Source: Cordia subcordata
Lineage: Eukaryota > Streptophyta > Magnoliopsida > Boraginales > Cordiaceae
Direction of reading: 5' to 3'
Assembly: GCA_028554755.1 (NCBI GenBank)
Contig: JAPTOF010000015.1
Span: 12,163,501-12,227,500 of the forward strand
Length of the DNA: 64,000 nucleotides
The translations under genes were made by a program, and so were the position numbers. How positions within the stretch are numbered: position 1 is the first letter of the stretch; every line of letters starts with the position of its first letter. Positions 23,234 to 35,855 of this stretch are shown here, piece after piece. The notes beneath the pieces were generated by a model. The model made no database searches. It saw only the letters and a program-made list of their open reading frames with translations, and was not told the DNA's origin.

Positions 23234-24430
23234 GTGTATCTTACAACATTAGATTTAGAACTCAAAGGAAAAAGAAAATGACACTCAATCAGGGGCAAAC
23301 CCACAACAGCGGTCATAGTGGTGGCCGTCACTCCTCAGCTTTTAATTTTTTTCCTTTTCTCTTATGTTATTATTATTATTATGTTATTGAACTAGACTTT
23401 GCCATACATAAATAAATTTGACAGTAAGGTGAAAAAATAAAAGAAAATGATCATTCTTTTGGCAACTTCATTTTTTACATTAATGTACGTGAAAGACAAA
23501 TGTTCGAAAACTTTATGATTTTTCACGATTCTTTTATTTATGTTATATAATTTTTTATACAAATTTCACTTGAACTAAAGGAATACAAAATTATTTAGCT
23601 TTACATGTTTATCCTATAAGAAGAAAAGAAAAATAAAACGTTGCATATTTTAAAATTCCCAAAATTTCTAACAAGTGAACAATGAAAAGTTGTAGTTCTG
23701 TTGTCTTTTAAAAATGTTGAACATAGTTGCCAAGCTGTTTTAAAAGTGATTATTTTGCAATTTGAATTGAAAATTTCAATTAGATCATGATCCGATATGA
23801 GTACTTTTTCGCCACTGCTCACTTAAAATTTTGGGCTGTCACTGCATTAATTTTGGGCTGTCACTGCATTCAATCATTCTCAAATTTATAATTTATTTAC
23901 GTAGAATAACTGACCTTTCAATAGGAAAAAAATGAATTTCGCTCATTTTTAAATTTATAATTTATTTGCGTAGAATAGCTGATTTTTTCAATGACATAAG
24001 ATACACATTTCTGTTATACCCCATACATGTATTACCTATTACACTAGCAAGATTCTCATAATGCCAACCTTTACCAACTCACTGGTCTCATTACATTAAT
24101 GGACATGGAGTCCGCATGGAGTTTTTCAAATTCTATGGTGATCTTATTAATGTGAATACATAATGACTCTCCCAACTGTCCCAAGCTTCGACTATCTTTT
24201 GATGAGGAACATTTTTTAGGAAATTCTTTGGAATAGTTGTAACAAGATTTGAATCTCGAACGATATTATTTTACTTTAAAAAGATATGGTTTGATTTGGT
24301 TGAAGTCAAACTACCTCGATTAGTAGTCTCTACATTGTACATCATTTGCACAATGTTTCGTATTAGCATTGTCTACTATACTGTGCGTAAACAGTACATA
24401 CATAATATATAGCACAGTAAATGTATTCAA
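22719..24430. other. AT-rich intergenic DNA, no gene
   Basis: Contains a (TAA)n microsatellite at about 23192-23232 and a 23-bp duplication at 23832-23876 (TTTTGGGCTGTCACTGCATT). The start-like TCTATATCTATACTATTTTA near 23000 hints at more Helitron debris. No coding frame was recognised. Confidence 0.5.
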
Positions 24431-24436
24431 AATTTT

Positions 24437-24945
24437 TGTATTATATGTGCAAAACTCATATATAATATGTTCAGAACTTTTATATTTTATGTTCAAAACT
24501 TTTATTATTCATAGCTTTTTAGCATTAAATTCATAAGTTTAATTTTTTATCACTCTTATATTACATTTTCAAAAATTTTAGATAATATTCAAAACTCTTA
24601 TATATATGTTCAAAATTTTTATATTTTAAGTTCAACACTTTTAATTATTCACAACTTTTTAAAAATAAGCTCATAATTTAAAATTTTCAAGACTCTTGTA
24701 TTCAAAAATTTTAGATAATATGTTCAATATCAAATATTTATAAATTTTAAGTTTTGTACTTCACAAATTTTATATTATATCCACAGCTTTTTGTATTATA
24801 TGTTCAAAATACTTATTTTTTATACTCAAAACTCTTATATTATATGTTCATAAATTATACATTGTATGTTCAAAATACTTTAGGCTTTATGTTCAAAGCT
24901 CTTATATTACATGTTCATAACTTATATATTGCATGTTCAAAAAAG
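24437..24945 (+). repeat. Degenerate AT-rich minisatellite (ATGTTCAAAACTCTTATAT)
   Basis: The phrase (A/T)TATGTTCAAAACT(C/T)TTAT recurs more than a dozen times at irregular spacing of about 20-50 bases, diverging along the array. It has no coding meaning. Confidence 0.75.
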
Positions 24946-25363
24946 TTGGATAGAGACAATAGACAAATTTGATTTAGCCAAAATATCAAATACTTAATCT
25001 GCATTATTTTAAATCATTTGTTATATAGCCAAATTCTCCATCCTTTCACTCATATGCACCAACCACATACTACACACCACCACCACCACCATGAGACACA
25101 CACGGATCTATTGTTACAAATCTGAAAAATAACTAAAAGATTAAGAGAAGGACAATAGCAGCGGCAATTCATGGTCGATGGTGAAATAGAAGTGGCACAA
25201 AGATTGAAGACAATGTGATGTTTGATTTTGGTGGTTTCATTTTACTAGAGAGAGAGCTTCAAATTATATTGATGGGAAAGGAGAAAGAGGAAGAGAGGGA
25301 AGAGAGGGAAGAGAGTAACAGTGATAGTGAGGGAGAGAAGAGAGAACTATATGAGAGAGCTTC

Positions 25364-25365
<2 letters not shown>

Positions 25366-25411
<46 letters not shown>
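25366..25411. repeat. (TA)n microsatellite
   Basis: About 23 uninterrupted TA units following a GA-rich stretch (25245-25362). Confidence 0.97.
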
Positions 25412-25412
<1 letters not shown>

Positions 25413-28400
25413 CAAAAAGTATATATATTCTACAACTTTTGTTATAACTTGCCTCTTTAATTTTTATTCTTTAATTAAAACATGTACAAGTGCAATTTGG
25501 AGTGTTTCTAATGACTAACATCACTTGAAAAGAACTTATGAATATTCAAACAACTAGCTACAAACATTACAACCAAATTCTACATATAATTAACATAAAA
25601 CATTGTAAGATAATAGGATTGGTATTATTTGGCACAAGAATATACTTGAACTTGACATCTTTTAATTTTAGGGACTTAACCGGCCTGTACTTAAAATTAA
25701 AATTTCATATTCTTGTAATTCACTTTTTCTTATTTATTGTCGATCTCACAGTAATTATTTAACCATACAACGAATATATCTAGTAAACAATGATTTATTA
25801 CTTCATGACAGGCAACCTCTAAGATAATTACCAAAATCTTGCTCTCATGGATAGATTGGGCAAGCTGCAATGTGACTTTGAACTTATTACCTTGATATTA
25901 TTGTTATTTTTTAGCATTTATTATTTGAATTATTTATTAAACCATACCATTTGCATTATGAAATTTAAAATTTTAGAACGAATTCAAAATGATTCTATGC
26001 AAGATAAATTTTTTCATCAGAGAAAAAGAAACACAAACACACATACACAATCTAACAACCAAATAAAGAGAGGAAATATAATGAATTAGCCTTACTTTTT
26101 CCCTAATACTATAAAAGAAGTGATCAAACAAGATGGAACAAGTGATCCCCCGATCAATCAATAAAATGTCATTTACTTCTTTTGCCTGTAGCATAGTTTA
26201 ATTAGCTTAGTCTAACTTTTTTAGGGTAATTTTACTTCCTTGCACATAGTGTAGCCTTAGAAGTAGTTGTATCTATAATTTCCCGACTCATAATAATTGT
26301 ATGATGGAATTCTCTATGGTAATGACATGTCTCATTTCTTTCTGAATGTCCTCCTTAATGATCACGCTCTTATTCATCCAAACACATTTCTTAATCAATT
26401 TTTTTTTGAACCATCTCGCTTTTAACTAGAAATATTTCCATTTTAATTTATGGCACCGATTGCTAGCTATTTAATGAAGTCAATGTTACCATAAATTTTT
26501 TTAGCATAAGTTTTATTCAACACTAAATGTTTCTAATAACACCAAGAGGGATTTACCAGTGCTTATGTTGGGAGCGTTTAAAGCATTTTCGTTAAAAAAA
26601 TTGGTAAGAATTACTTTTTATTTTGGGAGCCAATCAGGTTGTTAGTCAACTTTCACCGTCTCGTTATTCTCTTATCAATTTGTTTCATAGTATTATTTGT
26701 TAGTAAAATAGATTTATAATCGTGTAATTTGTTTTAGTTAGATATATCAGATCTTTTTTGTTGTTAAAATTCCCGCATAAACTTTTTTATTTTTTAAAAC
26801 ATAGTATATGTTTCACTCTTTAAAGAGATATCATTTTCTATTTGAAAAAATAAAGAGAAGATATGACAGATTTTAAGATATAGTTGAGATAAATCATAAG
26901 GAGATTTTCCTTTTTTACCCATTAATTGTTTGTTAAACAAAGGTTGCTTCCCATCATGTTGTTCGACATTAGTGTCTAAATCCCTTTTTATATAACAATT
27001 TAGGTCTTTGTTTGAATTAGTTTTCTTTAGGAAAAATTAATTTTTTTCTTAAAAAGTACTTTATTTTTGCAATGATTATTGGACTTGGTTTTTTAAAAAG
27101 TTGAAATTCTGTCCAAAAAAAAAATTCAAATAAATTTTTTTTAAAAATTAAAAAATTTTAACCTATCAAAAAGCACTTTCTTTCAAGAGTTGTAAAAAGT
27201 AAATATTTAAAAAGGAAAAGTCAATCTAAATGAGCTTCAGTCTTTGGAGTTCGCGTAGGTGATTAGGCTCCAGATAAATATGTAATGCTTTGTTCATCAA
27301 AAGCACTTATCTAAACTTTCTATCAAATCGCTTAACATTCGTTAGTTGTCGCTTCACTTTTAAAGTTTGTAAAGAGAGAGTAAGAGTTGTGTCCTTTCTT
27401 ATATATATTAAAAAAAAGACAATCATTTGATGATTTGGAGGATATGATAGCCACTATCTTAGATAATGCAAGAGGTAGATGATTGGTTTTATATTGATCG
27501 AGATGCCAATTTCAAAAATAGCTTTGAACCCTATTAGATACAACACTCAACAAGGTGGGATTTTTTTTTTGTGATATTATAATAAAGTTAAATTAATAAT
27601 TATGAATATTTATATTATTTTATTATAATTGTATAATAATTTATCGGCTTTAATTTTTTTCTTTTGTAATTTGTAATATTATGGTTAGATCTACTCTTGT
27701 GATACCTTAAGATTTATTACGTATATGAAGAAATTACACAACTTCTCCTGGGACTTCTTTTGTTGATGCCTCATTATAGTGATAACTAGTGTGTGGATGT
27801 GTGTTGTACTACGGTAATCTATTTTTGTGATTAACGTTTTGCGTAATTTAAACAATTACATAGTTAAAGGCGAATTAATTTTGTTAAAATAAATAAATTA
27901 TTAATTTATTAAAGGTATTTTTGTTTAATCTAAAAGTTTATATGATTAAAAAACGTCAAGAAATTAGTTTATTTTTTAATTTTTTTATATATTTGCTAAT
28001 TAAAATAGAAAAATTGAGGTTAACTTATGAGTAATTAAAAATTAAATAAACAACCACAAGGTGCCTCTAATTTCTCAAATTTGGAAAAAAAAAAAAAGAA
28101 ACTATGTCATTATTATTATAACAATATAAAACCAAAAGAAAAATAAAGAAAAAACCACTAGAAGCCATCTGGCACCTCAACTGTATAAGTAGTTTAAAAT
28201 TTTAAAAAGGAATAGTTCATATTTTAAATAGTTTTTTAATTAATTTATCAATTAAAAAAACTATATTAACTGTAAATAAAAAAGTAAAATACTAAAAAAG
28301 AGGGAAGGAACCCACGCACTCAAGCATTAAATAGAATAAATCAATAAATAAATAAACACCTCAACATTAAACAAAAGAAAAAAAAATGGCATACCATGTC

Positions 28401-29025
28401 AAAATTAAAAAGAAAAGGAAAAATATTATCATTGTTGAGCAAGTGCCTCGTAACATCCTACTCAATCACAATAGTTTTGTTATCACCGAAATAAATAATA
28501 ATGTAATATTACACACGGATAGGCCACGTAAGTAAAATTGGTTGAGGTAATACCATACATGTTAATAAAGAGAAGTAATGACGTGGTATGATTAGGTACG
28601 TGATATGATGAACTCTAATAAATTTAAAGGCAGGGTCTTGGACCCGAAGGACTAAAAGGGTAGAAAGATGAGCACCGTGATCAAAAGCAACAGTGGATCA
28701 ATCTGTCGTTCAAAGAACTAGGGGAAGCCCGAAGGCATCAGTCGAGATAGTAGATCGACAAGAGCATGGGAAGTTACCAAAGCCATAAAATTATAGGAAG
28801 TTACTAGTAAACATTAGTGAAAGATGTGGAGGCAGTCTAAGTAGTCACTAGCAGTTACAAGATTATGAGTATTCAAGTATTACAGAAAGAGAGAGAGAGA
28901 CAAGCCTGGAATAAGAATCCGATGACCAAATGACTCAACATTTTAGCATAGCCTAGATTAAATAGCTTAATGTAACTTATAATAGATCTACATACTCGAC
29001 TTTCCTACCGTAATTTTACTTTTCT
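25412..29025. other. AT-rich intergenic DNA, no gene recognised
   Basis: No frame resembles a known protein. Two LTR-like patches (about 26090-26290 and 28600-29025) share words such as AGCATAG and GTAATTTTACTT and may be diverged copies of one repeat, but I could not define boundaries. Confidence 0.45.
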
Positions 29026-29373
29026 AGCATAGATTGTAGAAATACTCGTTGACACAGAAGATCAAGCCCATATTCGTATTATGAAGATTTCATAGGTAGT
29101 TACAATTCTTGTTTCTTTTTGAATGCATTATTTTTTGATCAATTTCTTTACAATAATACAATTCAATCAATGAAAATAGAAGGACACAAGATTCAAAGTA
29201 GCATAGATTTTAGAAATACTCGTTGACACAGAAGATCAAGCCCATATTCGTATTATGGAGATTTCATAGGTAGTTACAATTCTTGTTTCTTTTTGAATGC
29301 ATTATTTTTTGATCAATTTCTTTACAATAATACAATTCAATCAGTGAAAATACAAGGACACAAGATTCAAAGT
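29026..29373 (+). repeat. 174-bp tandem duplication
   Basis: The unit starting AGCATAGATT at 29026 is repeated at 29200 with only a handful of differences, so the duplication is fairly recent. Confidence 0.95.
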
Positions 29374-29677
29374 GCACGACTTCTCATGGGTCTTAGGGAC
29401 CTATTTAAGGCCTACTCGCTGCGGCTCGAGACCTTTCTTAGTTAGGTTAAAGCTTAAAGAAGGGGCCTACCTAAGCAGACTCATGAGGTTTAACCTATAT
29501 AAGGAGATTCTCATCAAATTTATTTCTAACCCGCAAACAAATATATATAGTATGGCACTGTCAAAACAATTAAGAAAATCACTTTATGATTGGGCCAAAA
29601 ATACAATTACGTTAAATACGATAGAGCATAAACCCTTTAAGTACTTTTTTTTCCCATAAAAATTAAAAAAAAAAAAA
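29374..29677 (+). other. Unassigned segment ending in A-tail
   Basis: About 290 bases of less AT-rich sequence end in a run of 14 A at about 29664-29677. A 95-codon frame from 29372 resembles nothing I know. An A-tailed retroposed fragment is possible, but no flanking target duplication was found. Confidence 0.25.
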
Positions 29678-29963
29678 AGGTAGTAGGCGTCACGTGACAC
29701 CCACCTTACAATTATAGTGAACAGATAGGTTTGTTTATTGGCGCTTTAAGCTTTTGGTCGATGAAGTGAGATCTGAACTAAAGGAAAACCAATAAATAAT
29801 CTTTACACTTCCAAAGTTTTTTTGGCCCATCCTCTTTCTTATTAGAGAATAGTTTGGTGAAATCTTCGATTATATAGACAATTATTTCAAGAATGCACCC
29901 TTGAACCTAAAAAGAAAAAAAGAACCAAAAACCTAGTGATCAAATGATATGTCCTTACCTTTA

Positions 29964-31051
29964 GGGGATGTTTGGTTCAAAGAATGGGAGTGATTCCTAG
30001 AAATCTGATTCGTGATAATTTAGTTCCTAAAAATGATATGAAAAATGTTTATTATACCAAAAAAATTCCTAGAAAATTTTAGAGTATTTTCAGGAATGTT
30101 AAATGATTATGTTTTGCTTGAATCTAACATTTCTCGAAATTGAACTATTATTAAAAAAATGTCCCTAATTAAAAAAATATATTATAAAAATATAAAATTA
30201 ATTATTTCAATATTTTTCATTTTATTAATTTTTAATTTATTACTTTAATTAATTATTAATTAGATATTTCATTATTATTAATTATTAATTTATTATTTTT
30301 AATAGAGAAATTAATTATTATAGTTTTTTAATCAATAATTCATTCATTCATATTTTCTTGTTAAATTGTAAATTATTTAATTTTTAATTTTATTAACTTT
30401 TAAGTTTGTTTATTAATTAATTAATTATTTTCAATTATTATAATTTTTAATTAATTTTTCAATTGATTAATTAAATTAATTTTACCATTATTTTTAATTT
30501 TTATATTTAATTAAATTTTAATTATTTTATTTTTAATTATTAGTTTTACCATTATTAAAATTTTAAATTAATATTTTCTGTTTTTATTTTTAATTTTTAA
30601 TTTTTGATTAATTTATTTTAATTTTTAATTATTTTTGACTAATTATTTATTTATTTTATCATTAAATAATTATTTATTTTAATTAATTAATTTATTTATT
30701 TTTATCATTAATTAGTTTATAATCATTTTTTATTTTTATTATTTACGTAAATAAGTTTTTAGTTTACTATTATTTATTATAGTCAATTTTTTTCATCACA
30801 CATAAGAGCGTTTTAAATATGAGCTTTTTGGTCTTTTTGATTTATTCTCAACATTCCCACAGCTCGGGAATGTAAGATTCCCACCTCCTCACATGGAAAT
30901 GAAAGTTCACCAATTTGTGGGAATATTAGATTTCTGAGAATGTGACATTCCCGAGAATGGTATTTCATTCTATGAACCAAATATGGGAATCCAATATTCA
31001 TGACTTTACAATCCAAGGAATCCTATAGGATTTTATAAACCAAACGTCCTC
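29964..31051. mobile_element. Tourist/Harbinger-like MITE, 1.09 kb
   Basis: The ends GGGGATGTTTGGTT and, on the minus strand, GAGGACGTTTGGTT match at 12 of 14 positions and are flanked by TTA at 29961-29963 and 31052-31054. This is the 3-bp TTA/TAA duplication of the PIF/Harbinger superfamily. The interior is AT-rich and non-coding. Confidence 0.72.
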
Positions 31052-31054
31052 TTA

Positions 31055-32463
31055 GTATGAGTGGGTTTAGGGATTAATTTCTGCTAGTTGTAATGTAATC
31101 AGCTTTTGGCCTCTTTTAAAGTTAAAAAAAAAAGACGAAAAAGGAAACGGAAAAAAAAAATCCATCAACATATAAAGTCAATAGAGAAATCACGTGGGTT
31201 ACATTTGGTATGTAGGAATGGCCTGGAATGAAATCGTCATTCCAACTTATTTCCTTTCTTTTGTTCGGTGGAACTAATTGAAATCAGAAAGTCCATTCCC
31301 ATGAAATGACCTTTCCAAAAAAAGTAAGAAAACTCATTCCTTAACTAAACCCCAGGAATGAGTATTCCAACTTAAATTAAAATTATAAAACATAAAACCA
31401 CAAAATATAATTTATTATTCCCTGTTTAAATCTTCAATTGTTACTAAACAAATAAAAAATTAAAAATTAAAAAAGAAAAAAGTAAAAAATTAAAAATACA
31501 CATGTTTTTTTTTTTTTTCATTTTTAGCTCGTTTTCACCCAAAAAATAGGTGTAGTTTTATTGGATGATTAACTTTTCTCTCAATTAGGTTAGAAAAGTA
31601 AATAAATTGAAATATGGTGATAAAAATAAAAAATAATTGAACAAATAATGCTATGTTTTATCGTTGATCAAAAGACAGAGTATTTTAATTTATGTTAATA
31701 TTGTATAAAAATAATTGTCACGTATAAATCTAAATTTATGCCAAATTAAAAAATAAGTATATTTTGGTTAATTGAATTGATTTTTATTCTATTTTTTTTT
31801 TGTTTTAACATAATTTTACCAAATATATCAAATAAGATAGTCATTCTATTCTAGTTTTGTTATAGTTTTAGCCAAACATAAGAAAAAGAAAAAGTATTCT
31901 GTGGCTATTTTGCCTTGAATTCATTTTTGTCTTTAATGACCATTCATTTTCAAATTATTCTATTACACTAGACGGACTATAATAGTATTTTAAATAAGAT
32001 AAGTCTTTTTACTTTTCCCATAGAATTAATGATTCATGAAGATTTCTATATACAGAAGAGTTGTCCATAGACATCAACTGATGCTTAGGTAGCATCCTCG
32101 TTAATGGAAGAGAATACTAATATATAATATGCAAAATATCCGTTCTATTACTAGAGAAGAATGGAATACGAAAACATATATAATTTAGAAAATGTATTAA
32201 TTTTTTATTTTAAACAGTTTGTTAACTAGTCACAAGAATAAAGATAACTACTAGTCAATTTCAAAGGGAAGACTCCAGTTATGGGTCCACGCAAATCGAA
32301 GTTTAATTGGGGTAAAAGATAGAATTCCCAATCCTTTTAAGATTAGTAATTGTCTCTTGTTTTTTGTACTATTTTCAGTCCCTCCCTTGCATTACTGAGA
32401 GCATATAACTTTGTAATTGTTAAGTATAATAAATAAATAATCATATTCTCTCTACAAATTTAA
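31055..32463. other. Intergenic, no gene
   Basis: A possible decayed MITE spans about 31197-31884 (TTACATTTGGTATG against TTATGTTTGGCTAA on the other strand), without a target duplication. Nothing coding. Confidence 0.4.
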
Positions 32464-32703
32464 GGGTCCGTTTGAACTAATTTTTTTTAAAAGTGTTTTT
32501 TTAACAATTTAAATATATATATATATAGTTTTTTTTAAAGCTAAAAATTCTGACTTCTCAAAAAAGCTGTATTTAAACTTTTTCTCACAGTTTTTGACTT
32601 TTTTAAAAGTCAAATCAAATAGTTATTTCAAATTTAATGTAACTATTTTCAGGAAAAAAAAGTATTTTTTCTTGAAAAAAAAAAGCCTAATCCAAATAGG
32701 CCC
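32464..32703. mobile_element. Tourist-like MITE, 240 bp
   Basis: The ends GGGTCCGTTTGAACTA and, on the minus strand, GGGCCTATTTGGATTA are flanked by TAA at 32461-32463 and 32704-32706. Size, TIR and duplication fit a PIF/Harbinger MITE. Confidence 0.75.
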
Positions 32704-32706
32704 TAA

Positions 32707-33081
32707 GCTTTTAGAGGAGGTGGTAACTTTACTTTATAGAGAGGACATTGGTTTGTTTATTTATTTATTGTACTTCCACCCCCCTCAGGTGCAACGTGAT
32801 TTATTTAGAGCTTGTATGTAGATAATTAATATTTTTAAATAGATGGTGGTAAGTGTAGAATGTGTGTCATTTGACTTCCTGGCTCTGATACGAAGTTAGA
32901 GTTGCCACCTCATTTAAGAGGGTGTTTGGCTTTACTTATTTGGTACTTATAAACAGCCAAACAGTAAAAAACATGTGTTTGTATGCTTTTTCCTAAGTGC
33001 CTAAAATAAGCAAAGCCAAACACCTTCTAAAAACTTAGGTTTATAGAAAGGATATTGTTATATTTATTTATTAGTGTGACA
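32707..33081 (-). mobile_element. TRIM copy 1, rearranged, carrying a nested MITE
   Basis: Same family as the copies at 33818, 35593, 36559 and 48889. The minus-strand primer site reads TCGTATCAGAGCC (32881-32893). The right LTR is split by a 110-bp MITE at 32918-33027. In the left LTR the first ~25 bases are inverted relative to the other copies (AGAGGAGGTGGTAAC reads in the opposite direction). It abuts the Tourist-like MITE ending at 32703. No target duplication could be set. Confidence 0.6.
32918..33027. mobile_element. Mini-MITE (110 bp) nested in TRIM copy 1
   Basis: The ends GAGGGTGTTTGGC and, on the minus strand, GAAGGTGTTTGGC match at 12 of 13. They are flanked by TAA at 32915-32917 and 33028-33030, so it is Tourist-like. 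The host LTR reads continuously when the insert is removed. Confidence 0.8.
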
Positions 33082-33812
33082 CCCGTGCGAGGCATAGGGA
33101 GCAGCATATATGATTGTATATATTAAAACTATAGAGTTTTTGCATCTTACTATACTATGGAATTAATAAAACAGTGATGATATATATAAAGAAAGGACAT
33201 AATATTAATTAAATTAAAATGTTTAATATAGGAATTGAACTAAATAAATAATGAAAAACAAAAAAAATGACCTAAGAATGGACATATTTAATTAATTGAT
33301 AAGTAATTATGGAAAACTTGTCATATAGAGCGTCACTTGCCAGTACGAAATTACAACTTATTTTATTTTATTATATAGTATAGATTATACTTAACAATAA
33401 TACTGAGAGAAAATTAGTTTAGCTAGGTATCCAGAGATGTTTAACTCTTTCCTAGAAAGTTTGTAACTCTTCTATATTTCACATTAATTAATAAATATCT
33501 TTTGTTGTTTTGTGAACGGAAGCATCCCGGAACATATAAACTTTGTGTATTCTTTTACCGTCAATTCTTTTTCTCCTCTTCTATATCTGTCGTATTTGTA
33601 TAACTATTCACAATAGGGCATCTCAGATTCTCAGGATATAGGATTTCATGGTGAGTAGCTTTTTCTCTGCAGGGTGCAAATTCTATCATGCTAAATTCTG
33701 AAGTTGTATAAAGAAGAACTTTTGATGTTTAAGAATAAGTTTTTTCCCTTAGAAGTAAAGAAGATAATGAAAATTGTAATGGCGGGAGTAAAACTAAAAA
33801 CATTGTTTAAAA
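33082..33812. other. Intergenic, nothing recognised
   Basis: No gene or bounded repeat was seen. Confidence 0.45.
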
Positions 33813-33817
33813 GTTCT

Positions 33818-34079
33818 TGTTAACATACAATAAATAAATAAACTAATATCCTCTTTACAAGGTTAATAAGCTTTTAGATGAGGTTGTAATCTGAACATAG
33901 TATCAGAGCCATGTCAAGGGCTTGAGTTTCACCTCGACTTATTTAAAAATATTAAATTGTTTACGTATAAATTTTAAATAAATTATGCTGCACGTGAGAA
34001 AGAGTGTTAACGCAATAAATGAATAAATCAATATTTTCTTTACAAATTTAAACCTTTAGATGAGGTAGTAATTCTAATA
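33818..34079 (+). mobile_element. TRIM copy 2, complete, 262 bp
   Basis: The 5' LTR (33818-33897, 80 bp) starts TGTTAACA and ends CTGAACA. The primer site TAGTATCAGAGCC (33898-33910) is one base from the tRNA-iMet type. A short AT-rich interior and the purine tract GTGAGAAAGAG precede the 3' LTR (34005-34079, 75 bp). GTTCT flanks exactly at 33813-33817 and 34080-34084. This is the architecture of a terminal-repeat retrotransposon in miniature, which has no genes and relies on other elements' enzymes. Confidence 0.9.
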
Positions 34080-34084
34080 GTTCT

Positions 34085-34349
34085 CATAATTTGTTATGGA
34101 AAATAAAGTTTGGTGTATATTTCCAACCTTCACTATCAAGAAAACTTATAAGCTGGAAAGTTGGGCTACCACCTACCGGCCATGCATTTTAGATTTGATA
34201 TTAACATGTGATGTATAGAGTGTGGAGCTACACACTCTAAACTCGTCCATATCCATCGAAGTATAGCTATAAGCATTTCCGTCCATCAACATGTGTTTCA
34301 GAAAAAGAACAAGTTTTTAATAAAAGAGGAATACCACATCACAAAAATA
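34085..34349. other. Short intergenic gap, nothing recognised
   Basis: No repeat or coding sequence was recognised. Confidence 0.4.
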
Positions 34350-34357
34350 GTTGGCAC

Positions 34358-35418
34358 TAAGAGTGGAAATTGGATTGGATAATCATATTCGAATAATTAG
34401 ATACCGTATAATGAAATATTGGATTGAAAATTTTAGTATCCGATCGAATAATTAAACACCATATATGCAGTTGCATAATAGATATTTGGATAACGGATAT
34501 TTTGGATTCGAATTTTCGGGTTTTTTAATAAACTAAAAAGTAAATTTTTTGTTAAAGATTTTACTCTTAGCATTAGCAGAAAACCGAAAAAATTCTTATT
34601 AAAGATGGTAAATTTTTCATTAAAGATTCTAAAAAGCTTTTACTTCTAATTTTACTTTTTATATTCATATTGTAGGCATAAACTCTTACCAATCTAAAAA
34701 AAACACACACTACGCTCACTAATCTAATTAGAGAGTAAAATTAGATTTACAACTCACCATCTCACACACAACTCTTACTAATCTAAAACATACCCACACA
34801 ACTCTAGTTAGGACAGCACTCACCATCACAACCCACCACCATTGTCTCTCCACTCTCTCACAACATACGCGCACACACACACTACACGACTCACACACAG
34901 AGACACGAACCTACACATACACATACACATTTTCACTCACTTTTTCACACAAATACAAACTACTGTTTCATATTTAATTTATATATATAGAAAAAATAAA
35001 AAAAGAAGATTTCAACTTCGATGTCTCAATGGTGCGGTTGTTGCTAGCTGCTAGAAAGTGGTGGTCGTCTGTTGGTCAGTGGAGTGGTAGTCGGTGGTTG
35101 CATGGTCGAAGGGCCGGTAGGTAACAGCATGAGTGCGATACTTTGAGAACTTAGAAGAGTAAGGGAACTTTTTCAGGGTCTTTTAGTTTTGGTACGTTAG
35201 GGACTTGGGAAAGAACTTAACTCATTATTTTAATGCATTTGTTAATTTGACTTTAAAACTGATATCCGAACGGATTGTGAAAAAGGTACCGAAATCCGAT
35301 CCGAAAATGCAAAAAAATTCGGATATTGGATCGGATATATCTAAAATCCAAAAATTTGCTATTTTTTTTACCCGTTCGGAATCGGATGTAGATATGGGTT
35401 CGGATATTCTCACCCCTA
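34358..35418. mobile_element. hAT-type non-autonomous element, ~1.06 kb
   Basis: The left end TAAGAGTGGAAATTGGAT and the minus-strand right end TAGGGGTGAGAATATCCG resemble the TAGGGGTG termini of plant hAT MITEs. The flanks GTTGGCAC (34350-34357) and GTTGGCAT (35419-35426) match at seven of eight, as expected for an 8-bp hAT duplication. Both ends carry GGATCGGAT-like words. The interior has no transposase. Confidence 0.7.
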
Positions 35419-35592
35419 GTTGGCATCTATACAAAGCAAGACTTTGCTAAGAAAACAAAAAGACACGTAATCTATTTTATATTTATAGAATTTCTTTAAT
35501 TTTAGTATTTACTACACACTTTTAAAGTTTATTTGACTTAACTTTTAAGCGCTCAAAAGTATTTTTTTTGAATTCAAATATTGAAGTTGATC

Positions 35593-35855
35593 AGTTAAAG
35601 TTACCACCTTATCTAAAAGCTTAAACTTATCGAAAGAATAAAGATATTAATTTATTTATTCATTGTATTAACATACCCCTTACGTGCAACATGATTTATT
35701 TAGAGTTTACATGTGTATAATTTAATATTTTTAAATGGGAAGCAATGGGATCCAAAACCATAATTTGGGCTTTGATACGAAGTTAGAGTTACTATTTCAT
35801 CTAAAAGCTTAAACTTATAAAGAGGATATTGATTTATTTATTTATTGTGTTAATA
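35593..35855 (-). mobile_element. TRIM copy 3, complete, 263 bp
   Basis: The LTRs lie at 35593-35673 and 35781-35855. The minus-strand primer site TCGTATCAAAGCC is at 35768-35780. TGATC flanks exactly at 35588-35592 and 35856-35860. The LTRs share AAAAGCTTAAACTTAT and GATTTATTTATTTATT-like words with the other copies. Confidence 0.88.

Noticed and set aside
25215..25518. Plus-strand frames across 25215-25518
   Set aside because: They run through a GA-rich stretch and a (TA)n run; composition explains them.
26090..29025. A retrotransposon bounded by LTR-like patches at 26090 and 28600
   Set aside because: Only short words are shared, and no TG/CA ends, primer site or duplication could be placed.
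31197..31884. A MITE with TTACATTTGGTATG-type ends
   Set aside because: The inverted match is weak and no target duplication was found.
34842..35450. Frames within 34842-35450
   Set aside because: They lie inside the hAT-type MITE; the repeated SDPISD-like text comes from its GGATCGGAT subterminal words.
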